Assembly: GCF_047219225.1 (NCBI RefSeq)
Contig: NZ_CP178208.1
Location: 1,488,001-1,552,000, forward strand
Length of the DNA stretch: 64,000 bases
Direction of reading: 5' to 3'
DNA from: IMCC45349 sp047219225
Lineage (GTDB): Bacteria > Bacteroidota > Bacteroidia > Flavobacteriales > Flavobacteriaceae
Part shown: piece after piece, positions 54,274 to 61,928 of the stretch
Numbering within the stretch: the first letter of the stretch is position 1
Layout of the letters: each line of letters starts with the position of its first letter
The notes under the pieces: generated by a model
What the model saw: the letters and a program-made list of their open reading frames with translations, nothing else
Databases searched by the model: none
What the model was told of the DNA's origin: nothing
Position numbers and translations under genes: made by a program

Positions 54274-54499
54274 TAAGTTTGTCTATTAAAATTAAAGTTG
54301 CAGTCTCTTTTCTAATAGCAAGATAGCTACCATTAATGTTTAAATACATTGGATCCGAAAATGGAGCAACTTGAAGTAGTTCTACTTGGTTTCCAGGTAA
54401 ACAGCCCATTTCTAAGAGTTTTAAAGGGATAGATTCTGAAGAACAATCAGTAATTATTCCCTTTTCTCCTTTTTTAAGATCAGCGATGGTTAAACTCAT
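54266..54499 (-). CDS. feoA: Ferrous iron transport protein A
   Basis: A 77-residue SH3-like FeoA (GEKGIITDCSSESIPLKLLEMGCLPGNQVELLQ ... YLAIRKETATLILI read as separate strands). It binds and activates FeoB. First gene of a feoA-feoB-small-protein unit; a -7 box and an inverted repeat lie immediately before its start. Confidence 0.95.
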   Translation of the reverse strand: MSLTIADLKKGEKGIITDCSSESIPLKLLEMGCLPGNQVELLQVAPFSDPMYLNINGSYLAIRKETATLILIDKLNE

Positions 54500-54504
54500 G
54501 CTTA

Positions 54505-54521
54505 TTTAGATTGATTTTAAA
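54505..54521. promoter_or_regulatory. Imperfect palindrome over the feoA leader
   Basis: TTTAGATTGATTTTAAA, an imperfect inverted repeat with TTTA...TAAA arms, begins five bases before the feoA start and lies just after its -7 box, so a bound repressor would cover the transcription start. It shares TTTAGAT with the operator candidate at 48350. Confidence 0.45.
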
Positions 54522-54525
54522 GAAG

Positions 54526-54533
54526 CAAAAGTA
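54526..54533 (-). promoter_or_regulatory. -7 element of feoAB
   Basis: The minus strand reads TACTTTTG, a full TAnnTTTG match, 27 bases before the feoA start. Confidence 0.52.
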
Positions 54534-54542
54534 GTAAAAAGA

Positions 54543-55217
54543 TTAATCTTTATACGATGCTTTTAAGATTTTTATGTCTTCTAGTAGTCTGTCAATTTCT
54601 TCTGGGTCAGTTCCGTCGTAAAAACCTCTAATTTGTCGCTTTTTATCAATAAGCATGAAATTCTCGGTATGTACCATATCAAAAGGACCTCCATCACCAT
54701 CATCTTTTACTGCTAAGTACGATTTTCTAGCTAACTCATAAATTTGTTTTTTGTCACCAGTCACTAAGTTCCATTTAGAAGCATCAACTCCTTTTTTCTT
54801 TGCATATCGCTTTAATTGTGCAACAGTATCAATTTCGGGAGTAACACTGTGCGATAATAGTAGAATATCTCTATCTGTAATGGTCTTTTTTTGAATTTCA
54901 CGCATGTGGTCTGTCATAATTGGGCATATGGTTTGACAGGTTGTAAAAAAGAAATCAGCTACATAAATCTTGTCTTTATAATCCTCTTGTGTAATGGTTT
55001 TTCCATTTTGATTTGTTAAGCTAAAGTCTGCAATCTTATGATACTTTTTTTGATGCTGAATAGTGCTGTCAACCAATTCGGTGCTTACCTGAGCAGGTTG
55101 GTAAATAGGTAATACTCTTGTTGGCTTTAGTATTGAATAAAATATAGATATAATAATGATAGATAATATAAGAAAGCTGATAGCGAAGAACTTATATTTT
55201 TTGAAAAACGATAGCAT
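54543..55217 (-). CDS. SCO1/SenC-family copper protein
   Basis: A 224-residue membrane-anchored thioredoxin-fold protein (membrane helix about 10-30). The copper site is CQTIC (Cys94, Cys98) with His183 (MVHTENF). SCO proteins deliver copper to cytochrome c oxidase CuA or act as thiol reductases. It lies upstream of feoA on the same strand but feoA has its own promoter box. Confidence 0.92.
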   Translation of the reverse strand: MLSFFKKYKFFAISFLILSIIIISIFYSILKPTRVLPIYQPAQVSTELVDSTIQHQKKYHKIADFSLTNQNGKTITQEDYKDKIYVADFFFTTCQTICPIMTDHMREIQKKTITDRDILLLSHSVTPEIDTVAQLKRYAKKKGVDASKWNLVTGDKKQIYELARKSYLAVKDDGDGGPFDMVHTENFMLIDKKRQIRGFYDGTDPEEIDRLLEDIKILKASYKD

Positions 55218-55256
55218 TCAGAACAATTTGAGTTAAAACAATAGTAATATCGCATA

Positions 55257-55264
55257 CAAAAGTA
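55257..55264 (-). promoter_or_regulatory. -7 element of the SCO gene
   Basis: The minus strand reads TACTTTTG (full match), 40 bases before the start at 55217; no TTG box seen. Confidence 0.42.
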
Positions 55265-55315
55265 CGACACATTTACTATAAAATGATTATTTTTAACAAT
55301 GAAAAAAAGCTAACT

Positions 55316-57253
55316 ATGAAAAGAATTTTACTCTCCTTAACACTTCTGTTTTCCATTGTTACAAGTGCTCAAACTTATGAAGAAGACTTTAGAGAAATAG
55401 TGAATCAAGAAGCTAAATCGGCATTGAATCAAATGTTTTATAGAGTAAATGCCAATACTGGAAACTACGATTTAACGTATCATAGATTAGAATTGGATAT
55501 AGACCCTAATGTAGCTTTCATTTCTGGCGATGTTACTTCTTATTTTATAGCAAAAGAAGATTTAAATCAAATTACTTTTGATTTGGCTGATAATATGACT
55601 GTAACACAAGTAATGCAACGTAACGATGTGTTATCTTTTACCCAAAATAGTGATGATGAATTAGTAATAACATTACCACAAACACAAAATCAAGGTGTTT
55701 TAGATTCATTAACTGTGACATATTCAGGTAATCCAATAAGTTCAGGATTTGGTTCTTTTGAACAAACCACACATAATGGCGACCCTATTATTTGGACCTT
55801 ATCCGAGCCTTATGGAGCAAAGGCTTGGTGGCCTTGTAAACAAGATTTAAACGATAAAATTAATGAGGTTGATGTCATTATTACAACACCTCATTTTAAT
55901 CCCTCAAACGAAGAATATGTTGCAGTAAGTAATGGGTTAGAACAGAGTCAAGAGGTTAATGGTTCGTTTAAAACGACTCATTATAAGCATCAATATCCTA
56001 TTCCAGCTTATTTAATAGCGATTGCAGTTACTAATTATGAAATTTATTCACATACGGTACCAAACAATGGAAACCCTTTTGATATTGTTAATTATGTGTT
56101 TCCTGAAGACTTAACTAATGCACAAAACAGTACAGGAGTTACAGTAGATATCATGAATTTGTTTACTAATTTATTTGAAGAGTATCCTTTTGCTGCCGAA
56201 AAATATGGTCATGCCCAATTTGGTTGGGGAGGAGGAATGGAGCATACTACAGTATCTTTTATGGGAAATTTTTCGCGAAACCTTATAGCACATGAGTTAG
56301 CACATCAATGGTTTGGAAACAAGATTACTTGTGGAAGCTGGAAAGATATTTGGCTTAATGAAGGTTTTGCTACTTATTTATCTGGACTAGTTATAGAGGA
56401 CTTTGATGGTCAAACACCATTTAAAAACTGGAAACAACAGCGTATAAACTCTATTACATCACAGCCCAATGGTGCAGTTTATTTGTCTGATCAAGACACC
56501 ACTAATGTTAGTAGAATTTTTAGTGGAAGATTAAGTTATAATAAAGGCGCAATGGTATTACATATGCTTAGAAAAAAAATTGGTGATACCGATTTTTATC
56601 AAGGTTTACAAGATTATTTAAATGACCCAGACCATGCTTTTGATTATGCAAAAACGGAAGATTTTATTCCAATAATGGAAGCTGCCAGTGGAGAAAGTTT
56701 AACCGAGTTTTTTGACGATTGGTTATTTAATCAAGGCTATCCTAGTTATAATATAGAATGGAATCAAACTGTACCAACTCAAGTAATGTTTACTGTAAAT
56801 CAAGTGCAAAGTGATGCATCGGTTAGCTTTTTTGAAGTGCCAATTCCGCTTAGATTACATGGTACTCAAGGAGAAGTATTAGATATAGTATTAGAAAATT
56901 TAACAAACGGACAAGAGTTTATAGAGGCTGTTAATTTTACAATAGATACCGTTGAATTTGATCCTGAGTCTGATATTATCTCAAAAGACAATTCGGTATC
57001 ATTAAATACTGAACTTTTTGTACTTGATAAAGAATTATTAGTGTATCCAAATCCTTCTAGCTCTATGATTTATGTTAATAAGCCCTTTGCTTTAGATATA
57101 GAAATAGTTAGAATATTTGACGTTTTAGGAAAGCTAATTATAGAGCAGCCATTTGAAGATGCAATCAATATTGAAACATTATCTTCTGGATTGCACTTCA
57201 TTCAATTTGAGACTAATGAAGGAATTATTCATAAATCGTTGTTAAAACAATAA
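55316..57253 (+). CDS. Secreted M1 aminopeptidase with T9SS sorting tail
   Basis: A 645-residue gluzincin. Start ATG 55316 gives a clean signal peptide (ends VTSAQ); the ATG at 55283 adds a non-signal extension. Motifs: GGMEH (306-310), zinc site HELAH (His326, Glu327, His330) and Glu349 in NEGFATYL. The end has a Por sorting domain (VYPNPSSSMIYV ... GLHFIQFET ... HKSLLKQ). It would release N-terminal residues from extracellular peptides, the third secreted peptidase in the window with this kind of tail. Confidence 0.94.
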   Translation: MKRILLSLTLLFSIVTSAQTYEEDFREIVNQEAKSALNQMFYRVNANTGNYDLTYHRLELDIDPNVAFISGDVTSYFIAKEDLNQITFDLADNMTVTQVMQRNDVLSFTQNSDDELVITLPQTQNQGVLDSLTVTYSGNPISSGFGSFEQTTHNGDPIIWTLSEPYGAKAWWPCKQDLNDKINEVDVIITTPHFNPSNEEYVAVSNGLEQSQEVNGSFKTTHYKHQYPIPAYLIAIAVTNYEIYSHTVPNNGNPFDIVNYVFPEDLTNAQNSTGVTVDIMNLFTNLFEEYPFAAEKYGHAQFGWGGGMEHTTVSFMGNFSRNLIAHELAHQWFGNKITCGSWKDIWLNEGFATYLSGLVIEDFDGQTPFKNWKQQRINSITSQPNGAVYLSDQDTTNVSRIFSGRLSYNKGAMVLHMLRKKIGDTDFYQGLQDYLNDPDHAFDYAKTEDFIPIMEAASGESLTEFFDDWLFNQGYPSYNIEWNQTVPTQVMFTVNQVQSDASVSFFEVPIPLRLHGTQGEVLDIVLENLTNGQEFIEAVNFTIDTVEFDPESDIISKDNSVSLNTELFVLDKELLVYPNPSSSMIYVNKPFALDIEIVRIFDVLGKLIIEQPFEDAINIETLSSGLHFIQFETNEGIIHKSLLKQ

Positions 57254-57265
57254 TGAAGCAGTATT

Positions 57266-57300
57266 AAGTTTTCTTATCTAGTATGAAAACTTTACTTTTG
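57266..57300 (+). promoter_or_regulatory. rseP promoter box with adjoining inverted repeat
   Basis: TACTTTTG at 57293-57300 fully matches TAnnTTTG, 28 bases before rseP. Directly upstream AAGTTTTC (57266-57273) and GAAAACTT (57285-57292) form an 8-bp inverted repeat that could end the upstream transcript or act as an operator. Confidence 0.5.
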
Positions 57301-57328
57301 TGCGTTTATAAAATTTGACTAGAACTAC

Positions 57329-58669
57329 ATGGAGTTTGTAATTAAAATATCTCAATTTTTATTGAGCCTTTCTTTATTAATCGTTTTACACGAATTAGGG
57401 CATTTTATCCCAGCTAAATTATTTAAAACCAGAGTTGAAAAGTTTTACTTGTTTTTTGATGTAAAGTATTCACTATTCAAAAAGAAAATAGGAGAAACTG
57501 TTTATGGAATTGGTTGGTTGCCATTAGGAGGTTATGTGAAAATCTCAGGAATGATTGATGAGAGTATGGATAAGGAGCAAATGGCTCAACCACCACAACC
57601 ATGGGAGTTTAGGTCTAAACCGTCGTGGCAACGTCTTATTATTATGTTAGGTGGTGTTACTGTTAACTTTATATTGGCAGCTATTATTTACATTTTTATG
57701 TCTTTTGGTTATGGAGATATTGATGTTTCTGCCGATAGTGTTAAAGATGGTTACTGGGTGACTAACCCTCTTCTTAATGAATTAGGATTACAAACAGGAG
57801 ATAAAGTATTAGCTATAAATGGGAATGAAATTGTTAATTATTCCGACTTAAAAAAGTATTTCTTAGAAGCACAAATAGTTTCTATTGAAAGAAACGGAGT
57901 TAAGCAAGATATTACGCTTCCAGAGGACTTTTTAGGAAGATTAAGTTCAAGTAAAAGCAGAGGTTTTTTTGAGTTACGTTACCCTTTTGTAGTTGCTAAA
58001 GTTCCTGATACATCACATAATAAAAGTGCTGAACTGAAGAAAGGCGATGTATTAGTAGCGTTTAATAATGTTCCTGTAAAGTATTTCGATGAAGTTAAAG
58101 AGAAGTTAGAGCCCTATAAAGGACAAACTATTGATGTAGAAGTTTTACGAGGAAACGATAAGTTTACAAAACAACTTGCTGTAAGTCCAGAAGGAAAATT
58201 AGGAATTAATCCAGGAGGTAGCTTAACCGATTTAGAAAGGTTAAATTATTATGATATTATTAGAAAAGAATATTCTTTTGGAGAAAGTATAGGTGTTGGT
58301 TTAAATAAGTTTACCAACCAAATAAGTTCATATTGGACACAATTAAAATTAATATTCTCACCAAGTACTGGAGCTTATAAAGGTGTAGGTGGTTTTAAAG
58401 CTATATTTGACATTTTTCCAGATAAATGGAGTTGGGAATCATTTTGGAGTATTACAGCCTTTTTATCAATTATGTTAGGTGTACTTAATTTATTACCTAT
58501 TCCAGCTTTAGATGGTGGTCACGTAATGTTTTTACTATACGAAATGGTATCTGGACGTAAACCAGGTGATAAATTTATGGAGTATGCACAAATGGTTGGA
58601 TTCTTCATTCTCATAGCTTTAGTGCTATTTGCAAACGGGAATGATATCTTTAAAGCAATATTTAATTAA
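57329..58669 (+). CDS. rseP: Site-2 metalloprotease RseP
   Basis: A 446-residue inner-membrane protease with HELGH (His21, Glu22, His25) in the first helix, two PDZ domains (about 120-300), and the distal LNLLPIPALDGGH in the third membrane region. It cuts transmembrane segments such as anti-sigma factors. Length is normal. It is followed by the promoter of tRNA-Asn. Confidence 0.96.
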   Translation: MEFVIKISQFLLSLSLLIVLHELGHFIPAKLFKTRVEKFYLFFDVKYSLFKKKIGETVYGIGWLPLGGYVKISGMIDESMDKEQMAQPPQPWEFRSKPSWQRLIIMLGGVTVNFILAAIIYIFMSFGYGDIDVSADSVKDGYWVTNPLLNELGLQTGDKVLAINGNEIVNYSDLKKYFLEAQIVSIERNGVKQDITLPEDFLGRLSSSKSRGFFELRYPFVVAKVPDTSHNKSAELKKGDVLVAFNNVPVKYFDEVKEKLEPYKGQTIDVEVLRGNDKFTKQLAVSPEGKLGINPGGSLTDLERLNYYDIIRKEYSFGESIGVGLNKFTNQISSYWTQLKLIFSPSTGAYKGVGGFKAIFDIFPDKWSWESFWSITAFLSIMLGVLNLLPIPALDGGHVMFLLYEMVSGRKPGDKFMEYAQMVGFFILIALVLFANGNDIFKAIFN

Positions 58670-58686
58670 AATATTTTTTAAAAGTG

Positions 58687-58717
58687 TTTGTGTAATGTAA
58701 AAAAGAGTATATATTTG
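58687..58717 (+). promoter_or_regulatory. Promoter of tRNA-Asn
   Basis: TTTG (58687-58690), a 19-base spacer and TATATTTG (58710-58717): the best match to the Bacteroidota promoter pattern in the window, ending 22 bases before the tRNA. Confidence 0.8.
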
Positions 58718-58739
58718 CACTCGCAAAAGCGAATAACCT

Positions 58740-58813
58740 TCCTCCTTAGCTCAGTTGGTTAGAGCATCTGACTGTTAATCAGAGGGTCCTTGGTTCGAGT
58801 CCAAGAGGGGGAG
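58740..58813 (+). tRNA. tRNA-Asn (anticodon GTT)
   Basis: A complete cloverleaf: acceptor TCCTCCT with AGGGGGA, D arm GCTC...GAGC, anticodon stem TCTGA/TCAGA with anticodon GTT at 58774-58776, and T arm CTTGG/CCAAG around TTCGAGT. The discriminator is G58813 and CCA is not fully encoded. Its 3' part is duplicated at 63749. Confidence 0.97.
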
Positions 58814-58818
58814 CAAAA
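58789..58818 (+). repeat. Left copy of 30-bp direct repeat (att-like, tRNA-Asn 3' end)
   Basis: Covers the tRNA T arm and acceptor 3' strand plus GCAAAA. It is identical over 30 bases to 63749-63778, as expected for the attachment core of a tRNA-targeting tyrosine recombinase. Confidence 0.85.
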
Positions 58819-58821
58819 CAC

Positions 58822-58852
58822 AAATCCTTACTAGAAATAGTAAGGATTTTTT
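58822..58852 (+). terminator. Terminator after tRNA-Asn
   Basis: A perfect 12-bp stem AAATCCTTACTA/TAGTAAGGATTT with GAAA tetraloop and a T run. Confidence 0.93.
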
Positions 58853-59292
58853 GCTTTATATAGCTTTTGGTTTCTTGTATGTACCGCATTAGTTGCTCTT
58901 TTCTTTTTCTATTAGAAAATGCCATTATCTAGACCTAAAAAGACTCCCTATAGGTCTCCCTTTTTCTTTATAGAAGTTTATCAGTTGTTTAATCTAATAG
59001 GTTCAACCCCAATAAGGGGAGGTTAATAAGTTGTATCTTATTATTTTGTTTTTGCTCCTAATGTCTAAAAATATAATACATTTTCTTTGAAAACATTTCA
59101 TAAGTACTTTAAAAAAGGTTACATCGCTTATTTTACCCTAATTTTTAAGGCGTTAGAATTCTGCATTTTAGATTGTTAGAGTTTAAAAAAAAGCAAATAC
59201 ACGGTTTGGTTTCAAGTTTTTTTATTTTATTTGTTATAGAAAGCTTTTATCATAGGAGCTTTTAGCTGAACAAAGTGAAAAGTGTTTTTACG

Positions 59293-59376
59293 TTCGGGCT
59301 TTTGAAAATTAGGAAGTCAAATTCAAAAGCAGCTTATGGTGTAAGTACCCGAAATTTAGAGCTAACTTCCGTAATT
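59293..59376 (+). ncRNA. Candidate pseudoknotted structured RNA (or ssDNA) element
   Basis: P1: TTCGGG (59293-59298) with CCCGAA (59348-59353). P2 starts on the next base: CTTTTGAA (59299-59306) with TTCAAAAG (59322-59329). P4, a side hairpin: CTTA (59333-59336) with TAAG (59342-59345). P3: the P2 loop AATTAGGAAGT (59307-59317) is complementary to ACTTCCGTAATT (59365-59376) with one bulged G, making a pseudoknot. It lies 144 bases before the decarboxylase gene. I cannot tell whether it acts as cis-regulatory RNA, small RNA or DNA element. Confidence 0.45.
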
Positions 59377-59400
59377 AAAATTTTTACTACACAGTACAAT

Positions 59401-59424
59401 TTGTGTTTTGTCCCCAAAACACAA
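59401..59424. other. Perfect 10-bp hairpin in the polyamine operon leader
   Basis: TTGTGTTTTG and CAAAACACAA pair perfectly around a TCCC loop. No T run follows, so it is not a typical terminator; it is 96 bases before the decarboxylase start. Confidence 0.65.
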
Positions 59425-59519
59425 TATCAGATTATGATTTGATGAATAGTTATTAATGCCTCATGGTGAAGGCTTTTATGCTATGCCTTCTATTTAATAA
59501 CCTTTTTAATAATCATAAG

Positions 59520-60986
59520 ATGAATACTAAATATGTTGATTTAATCAATCAGACATTTGATTTTCCTCAGCCTGAATTTGCTTTGGAGGGAAATCAACTA
59601 TTTTTCCATGACATAGACTTAAATAAGTTAGTTGAAGTTTATGGAGCACCTTTAAAGTTTACTTATTTACCACAAATTTCAAATAATATTAATAAAGCCA
59701 AGAACTGGTTTAATGATGCTTTTAATAAATATAAATACAAAGGAAAATATAAATATTGTTATTGCACCAAAAGTTCTCATTTCAAACATGTATTAGATGA
59801 GGCATTAAAGAATGACATTCATATAGAAACTTCTTCTGCTTTTGATATAGATATAGTTGAAAACCTTAAGAAACAAAGAAAAATAAATGATAATACTTAT
59901 GTATTATGTAATGGATTTAAGCGTGAACAATACATAACAAATATAGCTCGATTAATAAATAATGGACATAAAAACTGTATTCCAATAATAGATAATTATG
60001 AAGAAATAGATTTATTATCTAAAGAAATAAAAGATAATTATTGTGTAGGTATCCGTATTGCTTCAGAAGAAGAGCCCAAGTTTGCATTTTATACATCTAG
60101 ATTAGGTATTGGTTATAAAAACATAGTGCCGTTTTATAATGAACAGATAAAGAACAATCCTAAAGTCAATTTAAGAATGCTTCATTTCTTTATTAATACT
60201 GGTATACGAGATAATGCTTATTACTGGAATGAACTCTTAAAGTGTTTAAAAGTATATACTAGTTTAAAAAAGATATGCCCTACACTTGATAGTTTGAATA
60301 TTGGTGGAGGTTTTCCTATTAAAAACTCCTTAGCCTTTGATTTTGACTATGAATATATGGTTGATGAAATAGTAAATCAAATTAAATTGGCTTGTGAAGA
60401 AGAAGGCGTAGATGTACCTAATATTTTTACTGAATTTGGAAGTTTTACTGTAGGTGAAAGTGGTGGTGCCATTTATGAAGTACTATATCAAAAACAACAA
60501 AATGATAGAGAGAAATGGAATATGATAAACTCATCATTTATTACAACACTTCCAGATACTTGGGCAATTAATAAACGTTTTATAATGCTTCCTATTAACA
60601 GATGGAATGATAGTTACGAAAGAGTGTTATTGGGAGGGTTAACTTGTGATAGTGATGATTATTATAATAGTGAGCAGCATATTAATGCTATTTACTTACC
60701 TAAATATAATAAAGATAAGCCTTTATATGTAGGTTTTTTTAATGTAGGAGCCTATCAAGAAACTATTGGTGGCTATGGAGGATTACAACATTGCTTAATT
60801 CCAGCGCCAAGACATATTTTAATAAATAAAGACGATGATGGGAATATTATTACTCAAATGTTTAGAGATAAACAAAAGAGTGAAGATTTACTTGGAATAC
60901 TAGGTTATGAAAAGGAATCTTTTAGTAATAACAAAATTAAAAGTTTTGAAACAAAAAATAGCATACAATTTACAGCACATAAATAA
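59520..60986 (+). CDS. Arginine decarboxylase-like PLP enzyme (fold III)
   Basis: A 488-residue fold-III PLP decarboxylase. ATG 59520 (MNTKYVDLINQTF) is the start; the ATG at 59463 adds 19 unrelated residues that overlap a leader hairpin. Lys84 in CYCTKSSHFKHVL is the PLP lysine, GGGFPIKN binds phosphate, and CDSDDYY near residue 375 gives the Cys of the partner subunit's active site. It resembles the flavobacterial enzyme usually called arginine decarboxylase. Followed after three bases by an agmatinase-like gene, so arginine to agmatine is the likely reaction; diaminopimelate-type substrates cannot be excluded. Confidence 0.85.
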   Translation: MNTKYVDLINQTFDFPQPEFALEGNQLFFHDIDLNKLVEVYGAPLKFTYLPQISNNINKAKNWFNDAFNKYKYKGKYKYCYCTKSSHFKHVLDEALKNDIHIETSSAFDIDIVENLKKQRKINDNTYVLCNGFKREQYITNIARLINNGHKNCIPIIDNYEEIDLLSKEIKDNYCVGIRIASEEEPKFAFYTSRLGIGYKNIVPFYNEQIKNNPKVNLRMLHFFINTGIRDNAYYWNELLKCLKVYTSLKKICPTLDSLNIGGGFPIKNSLAFDFDYEYMVDEIVNQIKLACEEEGVDVPNIFTEFGSFTVGESGGAIYEVLYQKQQNDREKWNMINSSFITTLPDTWAINKRFIMLPINRWNDSYERVLLGGLTCDSDDYYNSEQHINAIYLPKYNKDKPLYVGFFNVGAYQETIGGYGGLQHCLIPAPRHILINKDDDGNIITQMFRDKQKSEDLLGILGYEKESFSNNKIKSFETKNSIQFTAHK

Positions 60987-60989
60987 GAC

Positions 60990-61928
60990 ATGAAAACTAA
61001 AACTTACGCAGGTATACCAGAAGAATATGCAAAGTTAGAACGAGCTAAAATTGTTTTAATTCCTGTTCCTTATGATGGAACAAGTACATGGCAAAAAGGA
61101 GCAGATAAAGGTCCACAAGCTTTTTTAGAAGCTTCAGAGAACATGGAATTATATGATATAGAAACAGATTCTGAAGTTTATAAAAATGGTATATATCTAT
61201 CAAAACCAGTATCTATGAATGCAACTCCAGAAGCTATGGTAGATGCTGTTCATCAAGAAGTAAAAGAGTACATTAAGAAAAACAAATTTGTAACAATTTT
61301 TGGAGGAGAACATTCGGTTTCTATTGGAACTATTAAAGCTTTTAATGAGGCGTTTCAAAATCTAACAGTATTACATATTGATGCTCATGCTGATTTAAGA
61401 AAATCATATGAAGGTAGCGCTTGCAATCATGCTTGTGCTGTTTATGAAGCTAGCCAAACTACTAATTTAATACAAGTAGGTATTCGCTCTATGGATGCTA
61501 AAGAAAAATCAATAATGGATTTTGATAAAACTTACTTTGCTCATGAAATGGCTGTTGATGATACATGGATGGATTCCGCAATAGAGCAAATGACTGATAA
61601 TGTATTTATCACCTTTGACTTAGATGCGTTTGACCCATCAATTTTACCTAGTACAGGAACACCAGAACCAGGAGGTTTATTTTGGTATGAAACGCTACAC
61701 TTTTTAAGGCAGGTATTTAAGGAGAAAAATGTTGTTGGCTTTGATATAGTTGAGCTTTGTCCTAATAAAGATGAAAAATCATCAGATTTTCTTGCAGCTA
61801 AATTATACTATAAAATGTTGAGTTATAAATTTCAAGAAGAAGAATCAGAAGAGAATTATGAAGATGTCTATGAGGAGCAAAATCGATTAAGTAATTATAT
61901 GAAATTTAATGAAGAAGATGAGTACTAA
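60990..61928 (+). CDS. Agmatinase/ureohydrolase family protein
   Basis: A 312-residue ureohydrolase with the dimanganese ligands in GGEHSVS (His108), HIDAHADLR (Asp131, His133, Asp135) and TFDLDAFDPS (Asp210, Asp212). It would hydrolyse agmatine to putrescine and urea. The last 25 residues are a highly acidic tail (EEESEENYEDVYEEQ...). The end overlaps the next gene by 11 bases (from ATG 61918). Confidence 0.92.
   Translation: MKTKTYAGIPEEYAKLERAKIVLIPVPYDGTSTWQKGADKGPQAFLEASENMELYDIETDSEVYKNGIYLSKPVSMNATPEAMVDAVHQEVKEYIKKNKFVTIFGGEHSVSIGTIKAFNEAFQNLTVLHIDAHADLRKSYEGSACNHACAVYEASQTTNLIQVGIRSMDAKEKSIMDFDKTYFAHEMAVDDTWMDSAIEQMTDNVFITFDLDAFDPSILPSTGTPEPGGLFWYETLHFLRQVFKEKNVVGFDIVELCPNKDEKSSDFLAAKLYYKMLSYKFQEEESEENYEDVYEEQNRLSNYMKFNEEDEY

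Larger units (their letters stand above)
58853..59519. other. Noncoding stretch between the tRNA terminator and the polyamine block
   Basis: No gene is seen in these 667 bases. It holds a weak hairpin AGACCTA/TAGGTCT (58931-58957) before CCCTTTTT, a CCCC/GGGG mini-hairpin (59007-59019), the pseudoknot-like element at 59293-59376, the perfect hairpin at 59401-59424 and GAAGGC/GCCTTC (59468-59490) shortly before the start codon. The part from about 59190 to 59390 has the look of a dispersed noncoding element, but no second copy is in the window. Confidence 0.7.

Noticed and set aside
58931..58957. Second terminator behind tRNA-Asn
   Set aside because: The stem has only seven pairs with a 13-base loop, and a strong terminator already lies at 58822-58852.
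59463..59519. N-terminal extension of the arginine decarboxylase-like protein
   Set aside because: The extra 19 residues have no resemblance to the family start, and the DNA there forms a leader hairpin; ATG 59520 gives the expected beginning.
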